Positions 1 to 8,767 of a stretch of 64,000 nucleotides of DNA are shown piece by piece. The stretch is from Cladorhizidae sp. MBARI D1340-BT2. Taxonomy: Eukaryota; Porifera; Demospongiae; Poecilosclerida; Cladorhizidae. The notes under the pieces are model-generated. The model ran no database searches. It was not told the origin of the DNA and was given only the letters and a program-made list of their open reading frames with translations. Position 1 is the stretch's first letter; each line of letters opens with the position of its first letter. The translations under genes were made by a program, and so were the position numbers. The stretch spans positions 22,848,341-22,912,340 of the forward strand of contig JAQNBH010000011.1 in assembly GCA_028752905.1 (NCBI GenBank), written 5' to 3'.

Positions 1-809
1 ATAATCATATATATAGCTAGCTATTATTATTGAATGTGAGAAATAGTGTGCCAGCTTGTAGCAGTCCTCTTTTAGGCATAGATGTGGCTTCCGAGGACAG
101 GCATTGCATACCCATACGCTCTGTCGGGAGGGCACACATTTTTGGGGGCACTAGATGCATCTCCTAGATATATTGCCTCTTGCAGGAAAGTGGTCTAGTC
201 GAGGAAGTGTTGGTGGTAATAGTTCTGTGACAGAGCTACTTGGCCTCTGAGAAGAGAGCAGTGGCTGGTTGGTCGACTGAGAGAGTGGTTGTGGTGGATT
301 TGGTGGCAAGGGTAGGGTTTGTTGAGATATGTGTTGTGGTTGAGGTGTGTTGGTTGACGACTGAGATGGTTGTATAGTTGGTGCTATAAGTACATGTATA
401 GCACTGCTGAAGAACATCTATAGTGTATTGACATTGTTATGTATTGACATGGTTATGTTAAATGTTTGTTGTTGTTGTTTCACCCACCTGTAGAAAATGT
501 AAATCCTGGACTGAGCTGTGTACCAGTATCATTCTGACCTATAGCTGGTGGAGGTGAAGCTCACTCCTCTGAAAATATTTATTTTTGTAAATATAATCAT
601 TGAATCATAAAGAAACCATTGATGTTGGGGTGAAGTTCTGAATCACTTGATCACTTGCTGGAGGAGGTACAATATTTAAAAAAAACATTACCATTGTCTT
701 CCATAACTTCAAGGTCATCATCACTTCCTTCTGCTATGTATTCAATGTTGCTGTTGTCATAACCAGAAAAAAAGTCTACAACACACTCTAGAGAAAATCT
801 TTTTGCCAT
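1..809 (-). pseudogene. piggyBac transposase remnant: N-terminus joined to zinc-binding C-terminus
   Basis: An ATG at 809 opens MAKRFSLECVVDFF, followed by an acidic stretch (EGSDDDLEVMED), typical of piggyBac transposase N-termini. A GT donor at 691-690, an exon inside 546-489 and a third exon from about 390 can be joined in one open phase using visible AG acceptors; this splice model is my inference. The third exon encodes a Pro/Ser/Gln-rich linker, then LPRLDHFPARG and RRC, resembling the conserved lead-in to the piggyBac C-terminal Cys-rich domain. The domain continues in frame with Cys pairs (CNACP, HLCLKEDC) and a final His. An in-frame TAG at 153-151 breaks the first Cys pair. The three-Asp catalytic region, normally several hundred residues, is absent. 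Either a relic or a deletion derivative. Confidence 0.5.
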
Positions 810-918
810 TATCACTTGTGGGCAGAGCAGCTACAAGTAAACACAGCTGCAAAATATTAGATTACGCAATGGCCATGTAAATATAGCGGCGCTAAAGTGA
901 TTAGTGTTTCTCCGTGAC

Positions 919-975
919 AAAAGTCGCTATCGTCGTTATGGACAATTAAAATGTGCGCGTGAAAAGTCGCTATCG
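919..975. repeat. Subterminal direct repeat pair of the left piggyBac-like element
   Basis: AAAAGTCGCTATCG occurs at 919-932 and again at 962-975, 43 bp apart, just inside the element end at 986. Repeated words this close to a terminus are typical transposase binding sites; that role is inferred. Confidence 0.6.
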
Positions 976-986
976 GCCCTAAAGAG

Positions 987-1831
987 TTAAGAGTAGGAAC
1001 ATGTTGAAATGGAAGCTAATTGCTCATTTTTACAAGAATGAGCGATTCGAGACAATTTTCCCTCTAAATGCTCAAAAACGTCCAATTTTGGGAGCTTTTT
1101 TCGGTTAAAACGGCAGATTTCTCACCAAAAGACCTTTTCTGTCGTTTAAAGAGTAGAAACAGTTCCATAATGCTAAAAAGTTACATATGTGCACATTTTT
1201 AGACAGTTTTTCCTTAAAACGATTAAAATAGAGCGTCTATCAGTTGAAAGGGAGAGATTTCTTACCAAAAGACGTTTTCTGACACTATAAGAGTAGAAAC
1301 AGTTCCATAATGGCTAATTTGCGATTTCAGACATTTTCCCCTCAAAACACTCAAAAACATCCAATTGGGAGGTTAAAAACGGAAGATTTCTCACTAAAGA
1401 GTAGAATCAGTTCTATAATTTTGAAAAGGAAGCTAATGTGCCCATTTTGACAAGAATGAGCGAAATACATTCCTATTGGAGCAAAATAGAGCTGCTTTTC
1501 GTTATAAAGGTGATATTTCTCACCAAAATATGTTTTCTGTCATTTAAAGAGTAAAACAGTTCCATTTTGACGAGATTTAGGGATTTAGACGGTTTTTCTT
1601 CAAAACGCTCTAAAACGTTCCAATTGAGCAAAACAGTCTTACATTTATAACAAAACACATTTACTATCATTTAAATAGGTAGAAACAGTCCATAATTTTT
1701 AAAAGGAAGCTAGTGTCCATTTTGACGAGAATAAGTTTTTTTCTCAAAATTCTCACCTATTGTAGCAAAAAAGAGCTTCATTCGGTTAAAAAGTGGAGAT
1801 TTCTCACTAAAAGACGTTTCCTGTCATTTAA
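987..1831. repeat. ~180-bp satellite, left block, part 1
   Basis: Diverged tandem monomers of about 179-182 bp, many shortened by internal deletions. Recognisable words recur in order: GATTTCTCACCAAAAGACG, TTTAAAGAGTAGAAACAGTT, CCATAATGTTGAAAAGGAAG, CATTTTGACAAGAATGAGCG, CAGTTTTTCCTCAAAACGCT, CCAATTGGAGCAAAATAGAG. Each full monomer carries one TTAA, the site used by both piggyBac insertions. No coding content. The block continues after the piggyBac element and is collinear in part with 61.2-62.2 kb. Confidence 0.9.
1828..1831. other. TTAA target-site duplication, left copy
   Basis: TTAA lies directly before the CCCTTTAAAT terminus and matches the TTAA after the other terminus at 4305-4308. 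Satellite sequence ends in ...CTGTCAT before it and resumes as AGAGTA after the second copy. Together they rebuild the normal uninterrupted monomer seen elsewhere, for example at 61561-61577. Confidence 0.93.
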
Positions 1832-1864
1832 CCCTTTAAATACGCCGGGGGGTCAAAATGACCC
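1832..1864 (+). repeat. piggyBac left terminal and internal inverted repeats
   Basis: CCCTTTAAAT at 1832-1841 is followed, eight bases on, by GGGTCAAAATGACCC at 1850-1864, itself close to a palindrome. Both have partners at the right end. A terminal repeat plus a spaced internal repeat is the usual piggyBac end arrangement. Confidence 0.9.
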
Positions 1865-2010
1865 GGAAAAATGGTCACGCTTCTAAGCATGCGCAGCCAA
1901 AGTCGGGTAAGTTCAATCATTGCGCACTAAGCATTATTGGATAGTGTGCTTTTAAAGGAATCGAATGAACTATAGAAGTGTATAGGTTTCGATCGGGTTT
2001 TTTAAAAGCT

Positions 2011-4146
2011 ATGGCTACTCGGAAGTTCGCCGCTGCTGAAGTCTTAGCTATGTTAGAAGATGTTCAGGATGACGGTTTAGATAACTATGACGAAGAACTA
2101 GAGCAAGAAAGTGATGGCGAAACACTCGAGACTGGTGACTACACTGATGAAGATGGTAAACAGGTGCTGGTAGACTCTGATTTACTTCACACTAGTGTCA
2201 TGACAGCTTTGAGAAGAATCGATGAAGATGTTTTGCCATGTGAAGTGGACTCATTACTGCTATTTGATGCTGAACTGATGGAGGAAGATGATGTTGGTGA
2301 AAGTGACACTAGTTCTTCTGTTGCTGGCTTGGATGTAAGTGAGCAGATAACCATGCCAGATGATAGTGCAAGCAGTGGGTGTGAGAGTCCAGAACATGAA
2401 ATTGAGAGGGGTGTTCATGGGAGAGGGAGGGGACGGGGAAGGGGTCATGGACAGAGGGGTCGTGGATGGAGTAGGGGTCGAGGACGGGGTCGTGGATGGA
2501 GAAGGGGTCGAGGACGGGGTCGAGCTAGTGGAAAAGAGGGAGAGATTGAGAGCCAGGGTGAAGACGAAAGTGATGGTCAGTCAGAGTCGGGAGATAGCGA
2601 AAGGAGGAATGATAAAGAATCATCAGCATGGACATGGAGACGTAACAAATCGCATGTTGCTAATAATAAAGTTCTCTATACTGATCTTCGTGGCCCAAAG
2701 GGTGACTGCCTAAATTGCAGCACACCCTTGGATTTTTTTCAGTTGTTCATAGACAAGAACATGGTTGACCGTATTGTCGAAGAGACTAATAGGTATGCAT
2801 GTCAGGAACGTTCAACACATAATCATCTTTCTCCCTGGTCGGATGTTACTTATGAAGAAATTCTAGCCTTTATAGACCTCAATATAGCCATGGGCATAAT
2901 TTCCCTCCCATCTATAAGAGATTACTGGTCTAAGGACCCACTATTTGCCCATCCATGGTTTGGTACTGTCATGACAAGGAGTAGATTCCAGCAAATTCTT
3001 CGTTATTTTCACATAGTGGACAATTCCACAGCCTTGGACAGTACATCACCTGCTTATGACAAACTATGGAAAATTAGGCCCTTGATAGACCAGGTCAATC
3101 GAATTTCACAAGCTAATTTTACCCTTGGTAAGGAAGTGTCTATTGACGAAAGCATGATTGGAACAAAAGCCAGAATTTCTTTTCTTCAATACATGCCTAA
3201 GAAGCCTACGAAGTGGGGAGTAAAGGTGTGGATACTCAGTGATTCTAAAACAGGCTATATTTACAATTTCAAAATTTACACTGGTAAGGATGGAAATACT
3301 GTTTCTAAAGGCCTGGCTTATAATGTGGTATATGGACTTATGGCTGGTTGTTTGAATAAGGGCCACTTCCTCTATGTGGACAATTTTTACACAAGTCCAC
3401 AGTTTTTCCATGATCTTCTCAAAGATGAAACATACTGTTCTGGAACTGCACGTACTAACCGCCGAAATTTCCCTAAGGAGTTGAAGCGTCAAAGACGAGA
3501 AAAGGCAGCTAGGGGTGACATAAAAACATTATATTATGATTCAATTACTGCAGTACGTTGGTTTGACAAAAGAGATGTTATGATGCTATCTTCTATCTTT
3601 CAAGATGAAACAGTTATAGTCGATCGTCGTTCTGGCCATTCAGTCTTGTCTGTTACCTGCCCTAAAATAGTGCAAGATTACAATGCATTCATGGGTGGGG
3701 TGGATCTGGCTGACCAGCATATGATGTATTACAGCTGTGGCCGCAGGGGCATGAAGTATTGGAGGCGTATTACTTGGAGAATACTGGATCAAGTTGTCTT
3801 GAACTCCCATGTGCTTTACAATCTAATGCAAGATAAAAGGTGTAAAACTCGTCTTTCACAAAAGGAATATCGTGTTACCTTAGCTTATGCTTTATCTGCT
3901 CCAATGCATCTACTGGTACAGGGTCATGGACGTCGTTCTCCTAGCATGAAAAGCTTGGACCGTCTTAAGGGGAAGCATTTTGCTACCAATCAGCAACCAA
4001 GGAAACGTTGTGCTGTATGTGCAAAGAAAAAAACACCTGCAGGCAAAGTGAAGGACACAAAAACTGGTAATTACTGTGTGAAATGTGATACTTATTTATG
4101 TAGAGGTCGATGCTTTCAACGTTTTCATACTTTGGTCAAGTATTAG
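2011..4146 (+). CDS. piggyBac transposase (DDE_Tnp_1_7 family)
   Basis: Encodes a 711-residue cut-and-paste transposase that excises and inserts DNA at TTAA sites in the nucleus. The open frame extends upstream to 1978, but that codon is GTG; the first ATG is at 2011 (MATRKFAAAEVLAMLEDV), so I start there. The N-terminus is acidic. Residues about 133-174 form an RG-rich tract. The catalytic domain has the three expected Asp residues: D379 (VSIDESM), D457 (YVDNFYTS) and D565 (GGVDLADQ). The first two are 78 residues apart, as in the founding piggyBac protein. The C-terminal Cys-rich zinc-binding domain includes C667/C670, C689/C692, C697, C701 and H706. It is longer than the ~590-residue founder, mainly at the N-terminus. 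No stop or frameshift is seen. A domesticated PGBD gene is unlikely because both transposon ends are intact. Confidence 0.95.
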   Translation: MATRKFAAAEVLAMLEDVQDDGLDNYDEELEQESDGETLETGDYTDEDGKQVLVDSDLLHTSVMTALRRIDEDVLPCEVDSLLLFDAELMEEDDVGESDTSSSVAGLDVSEQITMPDDSASSGCESPEHEIERGVHGRGRGRGRGHGQRGRGWSRGRGRGRGWRRGRGRGRASGKEGEIESQGEDESDGQSESGDSERRNDKESSAWTWRRNKSHVANNKVLYTDLRGPKGDCLNCSTPLDFFQLFIDKNMVDRIVEETNRYACQERSTHNHLSPWSDVTYEEILAFIDLNIAMGIISLPSIRDYWSKDPLFAHPWFGTVMTRSRFQQILRYFHIVDNSTALDSTSPAYDKLWKIRPLIDQVNRISQANFTLGKEVSIDESMIGTKARISFLQYMPKKPTKWGVKVWILSDSKTGYIYNFKIYTGKDGNTVSKGLAYNVVYGLMAGCLNKGHFLYVDNFYTSPQFFHDLLKDETYCSGTARTNRRNFPKELKRQRREKAARGDIKTLYYDSITAVRWFDKRDVMMLSSIFQDETVIVDRRSGHSVLSVTCPKIVQDYNAFMGGVDLADQHMMYYSCGRRGMKYWRRITWRILDQVVLNSHVLYNLMQDKRCKTRLSQKEYRVTLAYALSAPMHLLVQGHGRRSPSMKSLDRLKGKHFATNQQPRKRCAVCAKKKTPAGKVKDTKTGNYCVKCDTYLCRGRCFQRFHTLVKY
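2461..2520 (+). repeat. 30-bp tandem duplication coding the RG-rich tract
   Basis: Two 30-bp copies (2461-2490 and 2491-2520) differ at one base and encode RGWSRGRGRG then RGWRRGRGRG inside the transposase. The period is ten codons, so the duplication keeps the frame. The near identity suggests recent expansion of the tract. Confidence 0.9.
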
Positions 4147-4201
4147 CATGTTATTTTCATTATTATATCATCAAATGTGATGTATGCTTACACAGTGTCA
4201 A

Positions 4202-4241
4202 AATAAAGCATAAGTTTAATTGAAAATTTTGGAGAAATAAA
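4202..4241 (+). promoter_or_regulatory. Polyadenylation signals of the piggyBac transposase
   Basis: Two AATAAA hexamers at 4202-4207 and 4236-4241 lie 56 and 90 bases after the stop codon and before the right terminus, well placed for 3'-end formation inside the element. Confidence 0.7.
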
Positions 4242-4256
4242 TGAATTTTTGTATAC

Positions 4257-4304
4257 GGGTCCTTTTGACCCAAAATGCTCGAATTTATAACGGGATTTAA
4301 AGGG
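4257..4304 (-). repeat. piggyBac right internal and terminal inverted repeats
   Basis: GGGTCCTTTTGACCC (4257-4271) is the inverted partner of 1850-1864 with one mismatch, and ATTTAAAGGG (4295-4304) is the exact inverted partner of 1832-1841. The spacing between them (23 bases) is longer than on the left, an asymmetry common in this family. Confidence 0.9.
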
Positions 4305-4990
4305 TTAAAGAGTACAGTTCAATAAAGTTGTGGAGGAAGCTAAATAGCCATTTTGAGCGACCTCAGACAGTTCTCCTAAAAAACGTACCAATTGGAGCAA
4401 AATACGGTTAAAAAGGGGAGATTTCTCACCAAAAGACGTTTTCTGTAGTTTAAAGAGTAGGAACAGTTCCATAATGTTGAAAAGGAAGCTAGTTTGCCCA
4501 TTTTGAAAAGATTGAGACATTTTTTTCTCAAAATGCTCAAAAACATCCCAATAGGAGCAAAATAGAGGACATTTATCATTTTAAGAGTAGGAACAGTCCT
4601 ATAATGTTGAAATGGAAACTAATTGCCCATTTTGACAAGAATGAGCGATTCGAGACAGTTTTTCCTCAAAATGCTCAAAAACGTCCCAATTGGAGCAAAT
4701 CAGAGCTTTTTTCAGTCAAAACGGAAGATTACTCTCACCAAAACACATTTACTGTCATTTAAAGAGTAGAAAGAGTTCCATAATGTTGATAATGTGACAA
4801 GATTGAGCGATTTCAGACTGTTTTCCTTAAAAATGCAATAAAATATCCCAATTGTCGAGGTGAAAAACGGAAGATTTCTCACAAAAGTCGGTTAAAAGAG
4901 TAGAAACAGTTTTATAATGCCAATTTGGACAAGAATGAGCGAATTCAGACAGTTTTTTCTCAAAACACGCAAAAACGTCCCTATTGGCCA
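4305..4990. repeat. ~180-bp satellite, left block, part 2 (begins with right TTAA duplication)
   Basis: Starts with the right TTAA (4305-4308) and continues the monomers interrupted by the piggyBac element. The unusual wording AAGCTAAATAGCCATTTTGA near 4333 has a counterpart near 61608, showing that this block and the right-flank block are collinear copies and not just the same family. No genes. Confidence 0.9.
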
Positions 4991-6310
4991 AATTTTTTTT
5001 TATAACAAAAATATATCCATGCGGGAAAAGTTACTGACAAAATGTTTTTAACCTTTAGTACCCGTTAGTACCCCTTGCAAGACATCTTGTTCTCTAGCAA
5101 GAAGGGTGAGTTAAGATTACCAGGGCATTGCATACCAGAAGTAAGGAGGTAGGTAAGCTTTGCATTAGATGATACCCTTATTCAAAAAAAAAATCCCATA
5201 AAATCATCATTTGATATCTAGCCAATGGGAGAAGTGGAGCCCATTGAAGTTAATGCGATGCGAAGCTGATGTGATAGTGAATTCATACTGGATTTATTAG
5301 TGGCCTGATCATCTTTGTGCATTAATTGCAAGTGTTGAGATGCTGCCTTGAGACCTAGTGCTCCAGTACTTGATAAACTAACAGAATGTATAATTATATC
5401 TGAAAAATTAAATGTTTTGTTGTGTGAAATTCTGAAGTTCAGAAATTAACACTATCTATATTCATGAAAGTTTATTCTAATCTGAAGAAGAAGAAACACA
5501 AGAAAGGAAGTCATCCAAACCATTGGCAAGACTTTAGCTATTCCTCCTGTCTGAAATGTTGCATAGAATCCTCCAAACTTCTTAAAATGGCCACCAAAAG
5601 AGTTCTAATCATAACTGTGGCCAATGTTGGACTATCATGGTGCAAGTATGGCCAATTGTACTTATCATGGTGAGAGTGTTTTCAACATCTGTTAAGCAAT
5701 ATCGTGGGAGGAATATCCTTCAGCACTAAGATTCTAAGATTGCCCTGGATAAAATCTCACTATATGTGCGGAGGGGAAGGGGATTTTTTTCCACCGTTTT
5801 GAATTTTCACACTATTTGTAATAACTTTTTTCCCCTCCATTTCTCTTGTAAGTTATTTTGAGGACAACTGTAGTGCATTTGCTGCTCTTTCTAAATCTAA
5901 AGGTTTGTGCATAGCTACTTCCTAGGTCAAGATATGGTAACTTGATTGCCTCACTTCTCTGTGCTTTGAAGTTGAGCTTACCCACTTTAATGTGGTTGGC
6001 ACAAATACTGATGTGGAAAATGCATTGAAAGAAACAACAAATCATCTGTCACAAGGTGCATGTCCTTGATGTTGAGCTAGGTCAGAGCATCATCTCTCAC
6101 AAGGTGGATGGTGAACCAGGTCAGAGCATCATCTCTCACAAGGTGCAAGCTTTTGATGATGAGCCAGGTCAGAGCATCATCTCTCACAAGTTGCATGCCC
6201 TTGATGGTGTGTCAGGTCAGAGGATCATCTCTCACAAGGTGCATTTCCTTGACGGTTGGCCAGGTCAGAGCATCATCTCTCACAAGGTGCATGTCCTTGA
6301 TGGTGAAACA
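4991..6310 (+). repeat. Dispersed repeat B, copy 1
   Basis: Closely matches 62230-63716 over its whole length and 13153-13680 over its last part. Shared landmarks in order: TTACTGACAAAATGTTTTTA, CCCCTTGCAAGACATCTTG, TTGCATAGAATCCTCCAAAC, GGCCAATGTTGGACTATCAT, TTTGAATTTTCACACTATTT, CTAAAGGTTTGTGCATAGCT, then a 48-bp minisatellite. Frames are short and not conserved between copies, so I regard it as non-coding. All three copies lose similarity at or inside the minisatellite, which looks like the 3' boundary. The class is unknown; a non-autonomous transposon is one possibility. Confidence 0.8.
6050..6306 (+). repeat. 48-bp minisatellite at the end of repeat B copy 1
   Basis: About five units of roughly 48 bp with the words GGTCAGAGCATCATCTCTCA and CAAGGTGCATGTCCTTGATG. 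The period is 16 codons, so a frame (PGQSIISHK repeats) stays open by chance. A longer version sits at 63318-63712. Confidence 0.9.
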
Positions 6311-6492
6311 AATGCCAATCTCAATAGGTTGGCTGCTTTGCTAGTTAAAAGTTTGATTTGTAAGTGAGATCTGCCTTGAATCCCGTTTCGAGTTAATACT
6401 ACAGTATTGTGGTGGTGCAGAATTTTTGCCCTTGTTGTAATGACAGATTTTACATGTATTATTATTCCAATATTATTATTTCTTTGTTTTAG

Positions 6493-6574
6493 AGGTGATT
6501 GCTGTCTCTTCTGCTGTTGTGCTGGTCATCATTGCTGCCATTTCGATATTGTTTATTGTGATTTTTTAAATGCG
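6493..6574 (+). other. Possible relic exon coding a transmembrane helix
   Basis: A T-rich tract ending in AG (6491-6492) precedes 24 hydrophobic codons from 6495 (VIAVSSAVVLVIIAAISILF and onward), then an in-frame TAA at 6567-6569 and a GTAAGA donor-like sequence at 6575-6580. It could be the membrane exon of a decayed receptor gene or a real terminal exon. No partner exons were found. Confidence 0.22.
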
Positions 6575-7722
6575 GTAAGAAATATTTAGTATACCATCCC
6601 TACTGTACAGTTTCATTGAGCTTCTCCTAGGCATTCTATTATACTGACATTGTGTCATTCCATAATGTTGCAATGAAATTGGAAGCCAGAAATGCAATGA
6701 AATGGATATGAAGCATGCAAGAGTAGGATTTGGTTTAATACTTACATCCATTGTATTGTGTCGGACCAAGAATCTATAGAGCAGAGGATGAAATGCTCTG
6801 TGAGCTATTTAGTTTCCAAATACTCTAAAGGATTTGTAGACATGTGGGTGGGACGCATTGGAACTTTGAGAAACCTACCCTGTTTGTAAACAGGTATCTG
6901 CTTAAACATACAGCAATGTTATGCAAACAAGGTATAGGTGTTCTACAGATAGCTAACAGTTTGAGGGCTGTTATAGTAATTTTGTTACCAGGTGCTGGGT
7001 GTATCCATAATCTTTGGTTGCAGTGGTAGCTAGAGTTTGATAACTGTAATACCGACTAATACATTGCATTATGAATCCTGCTTGGAATGCAACACAAGAA
7101 TTGGAATGCATTCAGGCCTTCGGTAATAATGCCAGAATAGTTTTTAGATGCCACAACATAGATACTACATTGCTACATAATAGATACATTAAACTTGCAA
7201 TAAAATAACACATTGGCAAGTATTTACTGGTTGTCATGGAAGTCAATTTATAGACTAAAATGTAGTCCACATCATACCATTTGATATCTTCCATATTCTT
7301 GGGAGTATAAGTAGTACCTACTAATATGCAGAGATTTTGTTGGTTGGTTTGTATGCATATGTGCTGCATGAATGTTGGGCAGTAGAGGTACACTTATATT
7401 CAAGGAGAATGACTTAGCATTAGTAAAATACTTTATCCAACTTTTAACTTCTTGTACGCTCAACAGTCTCAGCACACACCATATTTTGTTATTATTGTTA
7501 TCATTTTGCTATCAGAATTGGCCCCTTAGTAGTGGGTCAGCTACAATCTCCTTCAAGTTCTCAGTAACAAATGTGCAAGAGAACTAAACAGCAGAAAATA
7601 CTGTCTTGATGATCCTTGCCCACATTTTACAAAATATGACGTGCATTGGGGAAAATTTGGAGCCTTCTGCCACTAAAATTGTTTTGATTGTAAGCAAGTT
7701 TTTTGAGAAAAATAACTTAGAA

Positions 7723-7790
7723 GATACATACATAGCTAGATATATACCTAGATAAATAGCTAGATACATACCTAGATACAAAGCTAGATC
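7723..7790. repeat. AGCTAGATA / CTAGATACATA microsatellite
   Basis: Imperfect short tandem repeats mixing TAGCTAGATA and ACATACCTAGATA words over about 65 bp. Confidence 0.8.
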
Positions 7791-8730
7791 TTGAAGATAT
7801 ATTTCAAGATTTTTTATTTTTTTAAGTGAAGTCTGCTAGTTTAAAAGATCTCAAAACACATTTGAAGAAACTAATAGAAGCTGAAATCACTCTTTGAGCT
7901 ACTAAAGAGTTGTCAACATGAGTTTTGGCCGAGTATGAATTTTTTTTTTTAATGGTTTGGTTGCCTGCCATTTTTAAGTGGGTAGAGCTTGATGATACTT
8001 CCTAGAAATATTTCAAGAATTTTTTCCCACTATTAAGCGACATAACTTTTCTTGTCGTTAACACTACAACTCCACCTCCTCCCCGCAATGGGCCACCCAT
8101 CAAGACCAAGATAACAGACCAAGTAATTAACTTAGTTCCACCATCAATGGAGAGCTAATAGCTACAGTTAGTACCACACACATCAACAGCAATCACAACT
8201 GAGTTACATCTGGAACCCAGTAACACAACGAATGGACTATAAGCTGCCTATATTTGCTAGCAAACTACGAACACAGCCTCTGGAATAAATTATTTCATAA
8301 ACGGAACCTTGATCAAAGCAGAAAACATGGAAATGGCATCTTCTCCCATTCCAAACAAGTCAAGCAGAGCTCATGTCAATTATGTTATGGCCTTCACATA
8401 GCGGGACCTTCCCATAGTATCCCCAGTGGCACAAAGAAGATATGGAGGTTTTGGGTATATAGTTAGAGTTTTAAGCCACTTAAATCTTTCAACCACATGA
8501 CTTGGAAAAATTGGTAACTTAAATCGTTTTTGCCAAATAAATAGCTATGGAACACATACCATAGAAAAATATAAACTTGAAGATTTGTATCAGATTTTCA
8601 TCAATTTTAATATTCAAGTATAATGTATGAGATGATAATTAGAACTTTCTGACGATACTGACATTCTTCGCATTGAAAATCTGAAATAAATAACAATAAC
8701 CTTCTCAATAATTAACTTGAAATATACTCT

Positions 8731-8767
8731 CTCGACATTTCCACTAGATGCTCTAGCCTTCATCAGG
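8731..8767 (-). other. Hammerhead-core-like motif (possible Penelope-type element end)
   Basis: On the minus strand CTGATGA (8766-8760) is followed by a perfect 5-bp hairpin (arms 8752-8756 and 8744-8748, loop TGC) and then GAAA (8741-8738) and TGTCGAGAG. CTGATGA, stem II and GAAA are the conserved core of a hammerhead ribozyme, and such motifs lie near the ends of Penelope-like retroelements. I could not find clear stem I or III pairing, so a functional ribozyme is not shown. Confidence 0.3.

Larger units (their letters stand above)
1..986 (-). mobile_element. piggyBac-like element, internally deleted, cut by the window edge
   Basis: The right boundary is sharp. Sequence up to 986 is unrelated to the satellite, and a TTAA at 987-990 is followed at once by satellite sequence in register. 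Read on the minus strand, the element starts CTCTTTAGGG, similar to the CCC-starting ends of piggyBac elements, then carries two copies of a 14-bp subterminal repeat. It next holds a short acidic N-terminal exon (809-692), a Pro/Ser/Thr-rich stretch and a Cys-rich C-terminal domain. The other end lies outside the window, so the matching TTAA and inverted repeat cannot be checked. The assignment rests on domain logic and the TTAA junction. The element must be non-autonomous because there is no space for a DDE core. Confidence 0.6.
1832..4304 (+). mobile_element. piggyBac transposon, structurally complete
   Basis: A 2,473-bp element with 10-bp perfect terminal inverted repeats (CCCTTTAAAT at 1832-1841, its complement at 4295-4304), near-identical internal inverted repeats (1850-1864 and 4257-4271), TTAA duplications on both sides and one uninterrupted transposase gene. 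Removing it restores a normal satellite monomer, so insertion came after the satellite formed. Intact ends plus an open frame point to a recent insertion that may still be functional; activity cannot be judged from sequence alone. Confidence 0.95.

Noticed and set aside
1978..2010. Transposase starting at 1978
   Set aside because: The codon there is GTG. The first ATG of the frame is at 2011 and gives a typical acidic N-terminus.
6056..6367. A 103-residue protein of 16-residue repeats
   Set aside because: The frame exists because the minisatellite period is 48 bp; the other copy at 63.3 kb has indels that break it.
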